Source of the DNA: Smittia aterrima
Taxonomy: Eukaryota; Arthropoda; Insecta; Diptera; Chironomidae
Direction: 5' to 3'
Length of the DNA stretch: 64,000 nucleotides
Assembly (NCBI GenBank): GCA_033063855.1
Contig: CP093829.1
Location: 14,663,537-14,727,536 of the forward strand
Shown here: positions 46,555-60,600 of the stretch, in pieces
How positions within the stretch are numbered: position 1 is the stretch's first letter
Layout: the number at the start of each line of letters is the position of its first letter
Made by a program: the position numbers and the translations under genes
The notes under the pieces: model-generated
Databases searched by the model: none
Told to the model about the DNA's origin: nothing
Seen by the model: the letters and a program-made list of their open reading frames with translations, nothing else

Positions 46555-49500
46555 ATGTTTACGAAATATCATTTTACATTAACTGTGATAATGCTGATAA
46601 ATCTCTGCGGCTGCTACACTGTGACACCGTCAGCGAAGTCAGCAGCAATTGGTGGTAAAGATTGTAATGTCTCATCGTCTTCTGACTTTTCCTTCCTCTT
46701 TTCCACTAACTCAAATTCACTTTTAAACAAAAATTTTCAATTTAGATTTGCTGATGTCTGGTCGAACGTCGTGAGACTTCATTTAATTCATTTTTTTTTC
46801 ACTTCAACTCGTATGAGTTCAGTTTCGCTTTCACTTGTAACGATTTTTTCCTCCTCATCTCTCTTTCTCTACAACTTTGTCTCGCGTGCTTGGATTCTCC
46901 TTTCATGTAATAACTTCTTTCTCTTCTGTTCGAGTTAAAAAAAAAAGACGTAAAGTGTTGAATCATGTGCGAAATATTTGTTGTGATGAAACTTAAAAAC
47001 TGCATTTATCAAGTGATTGCGTAATGTGAAAAGACGAGCTGAGGTCCATGGAGATTTGTTTTTGGTCGTCCCATCGATTACTGTGTAATTCCCCAACAAA
47101 TTTGTGGAAAACGCTAACGATCGACGACGGTGATTTAATCAATTTCTAACAATAATTGTCAGTACAATCATTTGAACACAATTGAATCGTTTTGTGGTGA
47201 TATAAATTAACAATTTAAAATTATTAATGGTTTGGCTTGACTTCCAACAAATTTACCAATGATGAAGGTGGAAGGTCAGAGTCAACAGCTGAAGATAGCG
47301 TAGACCTTAGAAATTTCATGTTCACGAACATTCGGTTGGATATTCATGAGCTGAAAGCGACATCAGCAGATCGCCCGGCTTTGAAATATTCATTAAAATT
47401 TAAACTCGTCTAGGAAGCAACAGCGTGGTCAGCTAACTTTGACCAGCTTCTGAATGCTATTTTCTCTTAAATTATTCATGTGACGTCAAACTTTCCTTGA
47501 GCCTTTCCTCGAGAGTCTCAAAATATATTTCCGATTACAAAAGCTTCCGATTTCTTTCTATTCGAGGATAAAAGAAAATCTATCGTTGCTTTATTAAAAT
47601 GGTTTGCTTCAATTGCTCTCAAAACAACTCAGCACAAAAGCTTTTTCATCTCCAAAATTAGAAACACAAAAGTTTTTCCTTTTCGTATGAAAATTTCAAA
47701 ATTTTCTAAAAGCTTCGTTGGAAAAGTTTCTAAGCAACAACGTGTCGGAAGTGACAGGAAAATTCTCATTAATTTTGCTCAACTTTCCATGTTTCGACTT
47801 AATTAAAATTAACACTAAACAAAACACATTCTGGTCACATTCCTGACCCACATCTGCTGCTCAATCTGCTTCAATGTTAAATCGTTTTTTACTCAGTCTA
47901 TTGTGACACAAATTTATGATTTTCCTCTAGTGCAATGAGCAGCACTGCACGGCATCGGTTCGCCTTTAATTGCCAATTGCATAAGTTAGCGAGAAAAAAA
48001 GAGAGACGCTTTGCAAGGTGCTTCGGTTGCTTTTTATGCTTCTCGATTGAGGTTGACGACGACAAGGCGTGTGCGCTGTGTCTCGAGTAACAACGTTAGA
48101 TGGTGAATCAATGACCACCCGAAGCAATGATTTACGCATAAATTTATAAGTTTCTCCTTGCATAAATTTAATTCAGTACTCGATGTAATAGAATTATTTG
48201 AAATATCTCCGAATAATTATTTTAAACGGCCGCATTGCGATGACTTCGATAATTTTCGGTCAAATTTAATTTGCACGCCTAATTTACGCAATGAATTTGA
48301 GAAAGTTCAGGTGATAATAAATTTTTTTTTATTTTTTCACACAGACTGTCCTAACTGCGTAGATGAGTCGCAGATTACACCAAATCGATGGACGATGCCA
48401 TTGCTGAAGCTAGGCGAGAAGCGATACTATTTAGGAATCTTTTTCAAGGTAAATTTTTATTGCAGGATTTCTGTGACACAGAAACTTCATCTTTAGGGGC
48501 AAATTTGTTCAATAAATCTTTGCCGTGTAGTCATAAAGCAAAAACATCGCGATAAATGAACTTGGAACATGACAAATGTTGCAACACGAATAGCTTAATT
48601 GAAAGGAACTATTAGCGCTGTCTCAGAGTTTTATGAGTGTTTGTTATTGTCTTTTAAAACTTGTTTCAAAGTGCACAAGAGACTTGAGAACTTCAACCCT
48701 CCTTTGAAAAGTTTTCATTGTCCTACGTAAGATGAAATTCTCTCTCTTAGCTTTACTTGTATTCTAAGAGCCGCCGGAGCTGAAAGTTTTGAATTTAATT
48801 GCATTTAAAAACTCTTTTCTCTTAAGCTTGCCTCATGAATACAATCAGGTTAATTAAAACTAAGAAAGAAACTGGAACTCTCCTGAAACTTTTCAATTTC
48901 CGGGTTTTTCTCGGCACTTCATCTATTCTTAAAACAACTCAAAACTGGTACGAAACTATTTTCATAGCTTCTCGAATCAAGTTTAACGTAGGTGATAAAG
49001 TTGAGTCGGACCAAAATTGTGATAACTGTGATCCCACCAAAATGTCATCGACCGTCAACGACATTCAACAGATGTGCGAACAAGTGGAATTCGCAGGTCG
49101 CAAAATGAAAAATTGAAGCTCACGCGTTGACCTCAAAGTCTTGATTAGTTGATGATATTTCTTACAAGACGCACTGTGTGAACAGTTGACTTTGGGCTGC
49201 TTGATTTATCATCATCAGTCGTCGAATGTATTATCTATCACACGCCTTGCATTCTCAGACGTAAATTAGAAACGTGTTGGATGAATTTTGTCCGATTTCT
49301 CGAAGGCCATTCGCCTCGTGCCGGTGTTTCTGAGCAGGCAGATTAAAAATCAAGTCTCATGGCTTCCTTTTCTCTTTGTCGCTTAAGTCTGAATAAATTT
49401 AAAGCTTTGATTGGCGAACGATGATGAAAACGACTTTTGTTGACGGAAAACTTCTAAGGATCGTCCTTTAACAGCTTTCAAATAAATTAAATCGACATCA

Positions 49501-50835
49501 ATTTTATCGCATGTCATAAAACGTAATTTTCAATGGACACTCTACTTTATTGCCTACGACTTGAATATTTCGCTAATTCCTTTATCAAACGACATTTGCG
49601 GTTTTATTAGAGAGTTTCGTCAAAACAAAGAGAATCCTCAGATGTCAAAGACAAAGCTTTGTCCTAAAAATTTCCGCTTTACGAGCTCTTCCTCTTCTTG
49701 TTCTCTTTTGTCGATTTTGAATTTTGCGAGCAGCAGAATCTTTATGATAATTTGATGTGCTTGAAGAAGCTGATTTTCCAGAAATAAGAGAAGTAACCAG
49801 AACGAATATGCAATCGCATGCAAATTTATAGTAGAAAAATATAAATTTTTCACGCAGCATATTCTTGTTTGATTATTTCGCTTACCTAAAATAAAAATTC
49901 AAAAGATGTTTTCAGTGGGAAAAGCTTTAGCGCAACTGGTGCGGACCGGACTTGTCCAAATAACCTTGTAAAACACTTGACCAAATACTTTCTCAAAGCT
50001 ATTTTTGAGGCTGGTCAGAGTCCAAACTCAGATCACGTTTGTTGCCGAAATTTCTTTTCGCCAAACACGAAGAATCGCTGAATACGTATTCGAAGTTATT
50101 TCCTTGCTAACGTAATCTTTATGATCATCAGATGAAATTATTGTTATTTTGTGCTCGAAAGAAAACAGAGAACGTTCTATTGTCTACAGTGGCGAGAGAA
50201 TATGTGAAGCATTATGGTGATAAGACTATAATTCATGGCAGAACAAGATACTAAATCCTTGACAGAAGATTAATGACAGTTCGGAGAAAGGAGAAAACTT
50301 AGGAAACGTTTTTACATTTTCATAATGAAATTAGCATTTAGAAATCCTTATCAGAAGTTTAAATTCATCGAAGAAGAGAATCAATCAATTAAAATATTCT
50401 TCTTTAATTTAAATCACAGGCAAATTGGTTCAGAGCTGCACAGTATTGCCGGTTTCATGGCATGCATTTGGCTAGCATCTCGTCCCAAGAAGAGAATGAT
50501 AGATTGGAGAAGCATATTCGTGACTTTGGTAAGAGTTTTCTGTTACAACATTAACGAGCAAAAAAGCTTTACACCACGAATGTTTTTCAGGCCTTGGCAA
50601 CGAACATTTCTGGACATCTGGCACTGACTTGGCCGATGAAGGAAACTTCTTCTGGATGGCAAATGGACGACCAATCACATTTACCAACTGGAATGCTGGC
50701 GAGCCGAATAACTTCCGTTATGAGAACGGCGAGGAGGAGAACTGCCTCGAGCTTTGGAATCGAGACGGAAAGGGGCTAAAGTGGAATGACACACCGTGTT
50801 CTTTTGAGACATATTTTGTCTGTGAAGTGCAATAA
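46555..50835 (+). CDS. Secreted C-type lectin, mannose-type (EPN) carbohydrate-recognition domain
   Basis: Four exons (46555-46654, 48345-48448, 50420-50528, 50591-50835) keep phase and give 185 residues. The N-terminus has a hydrophobic signal segment (about 8-21, TLTVIMLINLCGC) and a short linker. A DCPNC pair at 34-38 precedes a single C-type lectin domain (about 49-185) starting WTMPLLKLGEKRYYLGIFFK. The calcium/sugar site is complete: EPN at 142-144 (mannose/glucose preference), acidic EEEN at 152-155, and WND at 169-171. The four canonical cysteines are Cys78, Cys156, Cys174 and Cys182. The domain resembles the highly conserved dipteran lectin of the CG9134 type rather than the fast-evolving immune lectins; that match is from memory. 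Exon 48345 can also receive upstream exons in phase 1, so an isoform starting at 31497 is likely. The product should be extracellular. Confidence 0.9.
46655..50419. other. Lectin introns 1 and 2
   Basis: Apart from the 104-base exon at 48345-48448, I see no coding content. The open frame 48835-49116 (93 codons, plus) ends in CDPTKMSSTVNDIQQMCEQ-like sequence but has no splice partners in phase, and I do not call it. Confidence 0.4.
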
Positions 50836-53800
50836 GCGATACATTTTCTCTTCTTAATCTTACTTTTCTATTCATTAGAATTTATACCAAGAAAAAACTC
50901 ATTTCTAGACAAAAGAAAACTTTTTGTAAATTTCCTTCTCCTCTTCCCACAAAACAAATGAACCATAATTTATGTTTCCCTTAAATAATGAGAAATTAGT
51001 TTTTAACGAAGATCTGATGGCTGAGAATCACAGCCAGATTTTTGATAATAAGGAGAAGATGAAGACGAACTTACGGGGATGTTCGTCAATTGAGTCAAGC
51101 TTTAAATAGGAAAAAGATTATGGAACAAAAGACGAGCAAGTTTATGAGCATCTTCATAAGTTTGAATCGGTCTCCAAGCAGATAATAAAGCTCACAATGT
51201 CTGCTTTGTTCTCTTGAAAGACTCAACAACAACATAAAAGCCATTGCAACCTAAAAACAAAAAGCCACACTGCCCTATTATTTTTTTATTAAAAACATTT
51301 TTTATTAAGACGTTTAAGGAACTTCTTGATGTTAAAAAAAAGTTCATTAAGATCATGTAATTCGAGGATAAGAAAACACACGCACAAAAACCAATTCCAT
51401 TTATAATTTCGTAGATATTCTGAATTGTTTGGAAATAAAAGCGATTCATTAAAAATATTTATTTCGCTTTGTTTCATTTATTTAGCTTCCCTCCTCTGAT
51501 TTAATCTTCTTCTCTTTCATTTGAATCTGTTCGGCAACTAGGAAATACCAAATCGAGGAGACATGACGTTTTCAATCAATCAACTTTTAGCTTAACCCAC
51601 GCCGACTAATAAAAACTGTCTGAAACCAGCTTCAGAGGGTAGAAAAATTGATTTTCTGTGTCGAGCAAAAAATTCAATGATCTGATTTTAATGGTGCAAG
51701 TCATCGGGACGCCCACGAATTTTTCTGGCCGCGCGAGTTATTATCTTTTTGGTCAATTCATAAAAAGGAATTTTAAAGTCATTTTCAGCCTTGAAAGTTC
51801 AATAACCTTTAAGAGTCCTTTAATCCCACCAGGAACGATATTCTGTAGGCGATATCAATCACCGTCAAAAGATTTCGCTTTACAAAACCCAATGAACATT
51901 TGGTAATCTCTGAATCTTTCATTAGCATCTTAGCAGGCGATTTGCCGCTCTCAACATGAATCGCTTTTACCGCAGAGGAATGGAGGGCACGAGAGTAAAG
52001 AGATTTTTAATAAGAAGTTGTCTGCTATTCATAAAAAAAAACTTTTTTCTTTCCAAGAATAAAACAGATCATCCAAATCGTTTCCATTTCGATTGTTTGA
52101 TTACAAAAGTTTTCGTTCGACAAAGAAGTTTTTTTTATTATTTTTATATAACTGAGAGTTTCTCTTCTTCGCCCTTCACTTGCAGTCATCTTTACTATGA
52201 CGAGATAGAATATTCGATGAAAAATAATCTCTGAATGAATAAGTAGACAATGCTAACCATTCTCGGATTTGTTTGTCGTGAATAGCAAACAATTCTTCCC
52301 TTTAGTTTGCGATTGATTGAGAATGAGGGATGTAACTCGAGTATTCCTTTAAATAGATAAGATGCATGTTGAAGACGAAAGTAATTGCTTTACATCACGA
52401 TTAAGTTCACAACAACAAACTTTTGGCGCCCTGATTCGAATGATGTATAACCGGCATGCGCACGTCAAAAAATTTCCCCTTCGTCTGACTCTCATTTTCA
52501 GTTCGCTCCAATTTCTAGTCACGCACATGATGTTTTGCTTCCTAACTGAGAAAATTCTCGTGAAAATTCTCTACTGCTCTCCACATTTTCCTCTCGCTCT
52601 GCTCCTGCTTTTCTTCTCACGAGGAGCACCGCAGTGTCTGCTCTGCGACACACTCGTTTATTATCGGTCCGACTTTCGTTCGCTCAACATAAATTTCCGT
52701 GTCGTGTCATCTTTCACAGTCTTTTTTTTCATTTCGGGCAGTGGCAGCGCTGAAAAATTGTCAATGTGGAGTATTAAGTGCTTCGAATCATTATAATTCA
52801 TTAAGATTCTACAAAAGTATTCATGTGAGTTCAGAAAAACTGTTATTGACGAGGAAGTTTATGCGACAATGCTTTCCGAAGACTCTTGAAAAGTGCTTTT
52901 AATATTTTTAAAATGAACTGAGGAGCTCTAATTGGCACGAAGAGAGAGAAAGAGCTAAGTGTGTGCAGGTGAAGTGAAAGGGGAGAGATGGTCGTGTGTA
53001 TGAAAAATATCCAATAATTGCAGAACAGACGAACTTATATAAGGCTCAATAGCCTCTTCATTTTGATGATTATTAAATAAGGAATGAAAAAGATTCAGAC
53101 GAAGACACACAACATAAAATAATCATGAAAAAATTCATCGCGTTGATTGAATAGATTCTCTTTTCCACCCTTCTCGCGTTTGTTAGGAAACACGATTTCC
53201 CTTGCTTCCTTCGGCCTCTTTCAGCTTAAAATTAATCTTTCAGATAAACACACACCGAACGAAAGACTCGCGTAATCAGTGTTGTGATGAATAGGGATTT
53301 ACTTTTTGATTGTTGAACAGTGAATTTATGCGCTGTCGACTTACAAGCGAAGTTTCCTCGTCTTTGAAATGACAAAGAAAAACTAATTAATGCTACAAGC
53401 TTCAAGCTTGTTTGTTGAGACAAAAGCTTTCGGCGACGATGGGAAAACTTGTTTGATTAAAGGATTGACAGGGAAGGGGAATGTTTTAATGGAAACTCGT
53501 GAGTTATCGACAGCTCCTTTGATAAAATAATTTCCCTTGTTCGAGAGCTCAAGTCGTTCGGCGTTTTTGATGAGAAAATAGAAATTTCATCCGATTGACC
53601 TTAAAAAAAGAAGAGAAAGAGTTGAAAAATGTACGTGAGAAATTTTTGGGATTTCATTTCGTTGTTTAGGGAATTTATTACCAAGACAGAGCCCCAAAAT
53701 TCTTTTTTTGTAGTGAAATAAAACCCAAAACGGATTCATTTCCCTTTGTTTGCTTTCCATAATTTTGGATTTTCCTCATTGAATTAAAACCTTAAAAGGT

Positions 53801-54677
53801 GAAATTATTAAATAAAAATGTGAACCAAGTGTTGGAAATGTTTTTGAAATATGAAATAAAATAAAATTACAAACTTAAGTCTTGTAAAAGCGAGCACAAA
53901 AAAAAATTGAAGGCTAACCCACGAGAAAATTTTATCTTCTCGCTCGGGTCACATTTCAAATGTGTTAGAGAGGAAAATAAGCAGGCAATGGTGCAAACAA
54001 AACTCTCGAGAGTAGAAAAATATTGGACACACTTCAAAAACGAAATGAGAAAAGTCCTCGAACTTGCCATCCAACGTTTATGAAAAGTGTGAAAATTGTT
54101 TGTGTTTGCCAATCAAACCCATTTGAGAAAATCGCGAAGGGTTTAACAAATCGTTCGAATGCTTAAGGGTTTGTTTGTAAATGACGTGGATAAAGAATTG
54201 TCTCCTCAAAAGTAAAACCATTAAAGGATTATTGTAACCTCAATGCAGGCCGACCAACTTCCACTTGGGATCAACATAATTTACGAATAGCTCTCTTGGA
54301 TAAGATGAATCAAGAGAAATGCAAATATTTTATCAATAAACAACAAGTTTATGAATGACTAACAAGATTGAGGAATGATTTAAATTACAGTGTTGATGGA
54401 TTTCATCAGAGATTTTTCCCCCGCGAAGAAAATGGCGACAGATAATGTGAAAACCAAAATATTCTAAATTTAAATGTAGCGAGAAGAAAAGATCTTCGTG
54501 AAATCAGTGAAAAATTAAAGTGAATTGAAGAGAGAAGGAGATGCTTAGAATAATTTTGTGAGGAGAGAAGCAAAAAATTATTTATTCACAAAGAGGAATG
54601 GAAGCTGAATGAAAGAAAAAAGTTTATGAGAAAGCAACTTAATGTGTGCAAAGTAGAAAGGCAAACTCAACCCCGCA
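50836..54677. other. Intergenic region between the lectin and FAM135
   Basis: The lectin 3' UTR occupies the left end. The longest unassigned frame in the window is here (52362-52796, plus, 144 codons), but it lies in a C/T-rich patch (52480-52720) that looks more like promoter or 5' UTR sequence, with an initiator-like TCAGTTCG near 52498, than like a protein. That patch may be the FAM135 transcription start. AT-rich, purine-rich sequence fills 53.6-54.6 kb. Confidence 0.4.
51184..51189 (+). terminator. Probable poly(A) signal AATAAA of the lectin
   Basis: It lies about 350 bases past the lectin stop codon, in AT-rich sequence. Other AATAAA copies occur further on (for example near 51434), so the assignment is tentative. 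Confidence 0.35.
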
Positions 54678-57600
54678 ATGGATCTTCAGGCAACCATTGA
54701 ATTTGCTGTTGAGCTTTACAAGTTCTACAACGTTGATTTGTTTCAAAGAGGGTGAGTCAAGAGTTTAAATTTACAACTAAGCTGAGTTTTATCGATTGAT
54801 GCTTGCTGAGACCGAAAAGCTGATTTATCTTCCGTCGCCAATTCTGATTTGGGCAATCATTTTCCTCTTTAAAGATAGCAGAATAGAAGGAAGCAAAGTT
54901 GACCTTTTGCCGTCTTCTAACGAATGCGAAAATAATTGTAAGGATGAATCTCGTGAAGGCAGACACGGAACATCGTGAAATCGGAGAATGATGAGAATTT
55001 TTTTTTATAAATCTTTCCTTTCGTCTGCTCCTTTCTTCTTCGTCTCTACCGCCTCCATCGACGTCGTCCTACATAATTTATATTTTTCTGAGGATTGTTT
55101 ACATTTCGTGATGATAGAAGCAACAATACAACGCGGCTCGCTGAATTTAAAAGCGGCATGAAAGGTTAAGATTCATTAAAGACAACTTTTCAACGAGACC
55201 AACCTCGTGTTTCTCCTCTGATGCGCAACGACAAAGTTTCGCAGAAAATTTGCTAGGAACAATTTTGTTATTCTTTCTTCTTGCTCAAGTGCCTTTATTG
55301 TTTGTTTCCATCGATGCTTTAAATCCTCGACACGATGTGTGTTGCTGTTTTTCATCAATTTTCCCACTCGTTTGTCATTTAGTTTTTTTGAATAAAGATT
55401 TGCCATTATCTTGTCATAAATGGCAGTAACGTTCAACAACAATCTTAAAATGAAATCTCTCCGGAAGGGGCGACGAAGGACTTTCGAAAAGATAAGAAAA
55501 TCGATTCTAGTTCCGGATAATCTTTTTTCTTCAAGCATTTGAATTCAATATTTTCCATGCAGCTATTTCTTAATCTCGCTGATTATTCTTCAAACTAAAA
55601 CCACGCCTTCTTCCTCTGCATTCCCGATGAAACTAAATTTCCTCGAAGCTAAAAGCCGTATTTATCTTCAGACATTACGGGATATTTTATTTAGAAGTTC
55701 ATTCAAAGATTCATTCAATTTAAGGGAAAAGCTTTGTTGGAAAGCCTCTGCGGATGTTTTTCTTATTCCTTCAATAGACACAGAGAGAGGAAAAACAGGA
55801 AAGCATTTGAGAAAGTCTAGAAGACGTTAAGAGTTATTTGATTCCATTGCTATCATTGCTAGGCTAGCATAGACGACGCCTTTTATGATATTGAGATCAG
55901 AGCAGAGAAGTCGTTAACATTGTTCGTTTCATTGATTTTAGTTTGTTAGCTGATTCTTTATTTATATTGAAATAAAATCGGTTGTAAAAATTTATTATGA
56001 GCGAGAGCTTTTGCTCAATGAATCATTTGTTGAATTTATTGTTCTTCAAGATTAATTTCATAAAGAGAAGCAAATGAGACTCGCTCAATACACGAAAGGG
56101 TAACAAATGTTGTTGCTTCACCAAATTGTTTGCTTTAGCAATCTGCTTCGTCGAGAGATTCGAAACATTTTACTCGTAAGTTTAACGCAACGAAAAGATT
56201 CCTAAAGCAACAGAGAAATGCTTGTCATGTACTTGCACGAACTTTTCATCATTCTTTTCCTCCTCGTGACCTCGTTTTTCTTTCATGGTTCAGCGCTTCA
56301 AATTTCCATTAAAATAATGAAAATCAGAAAATAATTTCACATAATGTCATCGCACTCATGTGCAGACATGCCTCGATGTATGCAACTTTTCTTTACTTGT
56401 TACAAATAAAAATATTTTTCGGATTTAAGAACTCGAGAAATGTTATGCGACGTTTCATTAGTAAAAGCGAGCTTTGAATCCTTTACAATGTTTGAAGAGT
56501 TGAATACATAAATGTTGAACAATGATGAATGTGATGTTGACTTTTGTATTTTCTGGGATTTCAATGTAGACCAAAATAATATTTTAATAGCTTTGGAAGA
56601 GAATATAGATTCCCATTTCTGATGTATTCACGTTCAGAATTAAATATCAGCTCAGTGGCTCGAATTGGAGCACTGGCCGGAGGCGGCATAGTCGTTTTGG
56701 CAACGAATCAAATAATGAAAGCGCCAGACAAAATGTCATAAAAACTTGAGCTCAAGTAAGCTCTAACTCAGAAGGTTTTACTTTTTCTATCTCGAGAAAT
56801 TTCCAAGCTCAAAGCTTTTTCATTTCCCTCAAGATTTTTCCTTATTCTTAGAACTCTTCTTTCAACGTTAAGAAATTACTTAGATAATTAAATTTATTTG
56901 AACGCTTTTAGCTAAGAAATAGCAGATTGCGAATGAAATCATAAGATGAAGCGCAACCGCATCCGCTTTGAAGTTATGAAACTTGTTTCGCAGCCAAAGT
57001 TTTCTGTTGAACTTTTTCAATATCAACTTTTCATCTCTATTCGTAACTTTCTCAATTGTTTGTCGACTTTCATGATAGCTCATCATTTATTGGAGTTGTA
57101 AACTTTTTGAATAATTTGGTTTTTACTACGATTTCCCGCGAGTAAACAATTCCACTTTGAAGTTTAATATTTTAAAGCTTTCTAAAGTTTTTGTGGTTTC
57201 TCATTAATTTTTTTTATTACTAAACCTCTGAGCTTTGAAGAGCTTTTACCGGAAAATCTTCGAAAATAATCTTCACAATGCTAAGCTTCCTTTAATTTTA
57301 TCGGCAACAGCGGAGAGGGAAGCGAACTCTCTTTTTCTGGCTAAAACATGATTTGTTTCTATGATTACGACTTGTCTACCCCGCCCTCTTAACTCAGCTT
57401 CACGAGCATATGATAGATATCCAAAAAAATTGATATGCGATATCGATTTAGGTTTTTGTGTGTGAAATAGGGCGGGAAAGAAAAAAAGCCATAAAGAATG
57501 AGCTGTTTAAACAGGAAATAAAGAGCTTTTATAATGGATGAAGATAAAAGAGAACGACGAGAAAAGAACGAGAGTTTAGGATTACGAGCTCAGCACGAAA

Positions 57601-60600
57601 ATTGAGAATCATTCGCACACCGACAAACGCAAAACTTTCCGCAACACAGGAACATAAATATCCAAAAGTTTCAATTCTCTTGATGTATTATGCATTCCAT
57701 GAATGATTTTCTGGTTGTCCATCTTGTTCTGTCATCAGACAAAGTTTTCGTACAACAACTCTTATAACAATTTAATATTCGGGATTGGTTTGACACGGTC
57801 AAAGGTTGACAAGTTTGACAGATTTCGGTCCTCTTTAGGCTAGTTCGACTAAAAAATTTTCATCAAAACTCAAGTTTCCCTACTTGTCTCTTTTCAGATT
57901 ATATCAAGTCAGATGCTCTTTGAGAGTTTCACCAGGGAAACTGCCGATCCAAATCGAAACGTGCATTCCAGATCAAAATGCCAACAATCAAACGACGGGT
58001 CCATGTATCATCAATGGAGCTGGCGTCTCAAAAGTTTTCCAGATTCTTTACCGCAACGAAGAGATTTCATTGCGGGATGTGATAATGTTCAGAGCTCACT
58101 TGCTAGGTAATTTTAAAATGTTTTTTGTCCTTTTGACAAAATGCTTCTTTAATGGCATCTCATGATGAAATGAATCTCGTGTTTATCGCGCTTTCACTTC
58201 CTTTTCGCCCAATCGGATGTTCACGAAAAACATTTTCCGCAATGTCAGTGACTCATGACTTCTCATAAAAGAGAACAAACGAGGGCAAAGCTCTTAAAAT
58301 TCCATTAGTTAGGAAAATGCTTCCGCCAAAACGCTATCTTCGTCTTTATATTTGATTTTCGGATTTCATCTCAGAAATTGCGCGTTTGAAACTTTTTCGC
58401 TTGAGCGCTGAAATGTTTTGAAACAATTTTTTCATCTAGAAATTCAATTTTAGTGAAGCTGAGAAATTCCCTTCCTCGTAAAACATTCAGCACAGAAATC
58501 TCATAAATTCGCGACTCTTTTTTGATGAAAGAACAGTTTCACTTTCAAGTTCAATCATCTGACATCAGCAATCGCAATATTTCGAACATCGACTGACCCA
58601 ACCGTTCTTGTTCGGTTAAATCTTCCGTCAACAACGTTTTTCCTTATCATTGCCATTTCAATCTTCGTCAAGAAGAAAAATGTAACAAACATTTTGTTCA
58701 ACACTCAGCGAACCCTCTCTGGAACGTAATTTCAAGATTAAATTGGTTGTCAAGTCGACTCGACACAACTGGTTTAATCATATCGGAAGTTTTTCATTTT
58801 CTCACGAAGGGTTTGCCGTCGCTGCGGAGATCTTGCAGAAATATTAAACGAGATGATTCTGACAACGATGATGTCGCTTTAAATTTCCAGCAATTTATCA
58901 TGGAATGGATTTAAATTGAATCCTTAGGGAGCTTTCCGCTCATTCATTGTCAACCTTTGAGCAAAGAAGGAGCGGCAATATCGGAAGGTGAAGCGATTCG
59001 TTCTCCGCACTTCCATGACAAATCCGGAATGAATGGCAGTGTATCTAAGATAAATGAACCAATTGATAGTTGTTAAGCTAGTAGATGGCAGTAAAACTCT
59101 TCGTTCGAGAAAGAAGTGAACGAATGACGCAAATGAAGCATTAATGTGTCACGTGAAATTGCTTTTCTGAACCTTCTCACTCATTCACTTTCCGTGTTTT
59201 AGGTGAAACTTCATTTGCGACGCGAAACTTCATAAATTTCTCTCATGTCGTTTCAGTTGACAGTCGGCACTTGAAGGAGTGCATTGAACGTGCTGAGTTT
59301 TCATTAAACCTAGAACTGTGGTTTGGAGAACAACAACAAGCGCAGAATCAACAATCTGACACCATAACCGAAGAATCTTCTGGGAACTTAAGCGATGCAA
59401 ATCTCATGCTTGCATCGTCTCGTACGCTTCAACTCAACTTCCATCCAGCACGTGGTCTTCATTATCATCTTCCGGTTCTATTCGATTACTTCCATCTCGC
59501 CGCGGTCAGTTTAGGAATTCATGCGAGCCTTATTGCTATGCACCAACCTTATATAAAGTAAGTTGAAGTCTCGAGACGGAAATTTAATTAAATCCTTTTT
59601 AATGGGATCCTCCTCGTTTTATATTAATCGAGAGGGTCGCTTAAGAGCAAATGGGCTTGTTATTAGTGTTCAATGTGGTCTTGGCAGCATAAACTTTTCA
59701 GAAGGAAGATCTTTACCGTTTTCTTAAAATTCTCAATGTTCTGAATTTAATTCAGATTATTGTCTCACAAATCGCGAACTTTCTGACAAAAATTGAAATA
59801 AATTTGCAGCGCACGAATTCGAGACAAAAACAGAGCAAAAGCTTCAAGCTAGCGATAGCACGAACTGACCTGCGACAACGGAAAAAGTTTTTTTTATCGC
59901 TTCTTTATCCTTGCGTCCCAATTTTGATGTGCGCTAATTTTGTTCTGCGCCACGTTAGGAAACAATCCTCGCCGCACATAATTTATTGCTGAGTCTTCTA
60001 TGTTTCCTATTTTCGTTGCCACTTTTGCTGTTGTTGAGCAAACTGAGAGTGAAGCACTTCGTCTTATTATTTCGAAATGTTATCGCAAGGGAGGAAAAGA
60101 AATGAGGCCAATTGCGATAACATCAAACTTTCTCCGAAAATAATAAGACATTGAATCAAGGAAAGGGTCTGGACTGAAGTGGAGTGTTTCTTCGTAGCTA
60201 TTAAATCAATTAAAATGTGAATTGTTCCAACAATTTGTTACTAAGCTTTCCTCGTTTTTGATTTATTTTGAGTCAAGAACTAAATGCTTTTAATTATCTC
60301 GAATTCCCTTTAAATTTTATTTCCTTCCCGGTGAAAATTACGTTAAGTCACGATCAGCCGTGTCGTGAAGATTTTTTATTCTCAGAAATTTAATTAAACC
60401 TTCTTACAGTTTTTTTGTTCGTAAGGGAAAGAAAATTAAAACATTTTTTGAGCTAAGGAGATCATTTCTGAGAGCGCAAAGCTCAAATATTTTCATGAAG
60501 AGCTTTCGCACTCGAGATTTTAATTAAAAAAACTTTTTCTGTCGTTCCCATGGTTAAACCGCAACTAAGCAAGATTGTCGTTAAGCAGCGAGAGAGCGAA

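Noticed and set aside
46799..47005. 68-codon minus-strand frame and the continuing plus-strand frame after 46654
   Set aside because: The plus frame past the GTAAAG donor is intron read-through of the lectin signal-peptide exon, and the minus frame is its shadow.
52362..52796. 144-codon plus-strand frame as a gene
   Set aside because: Composition reflects a C/T-rich stretch; no signal for a domain, signal peptide or splice partner. I note it only as a possible promoter region.
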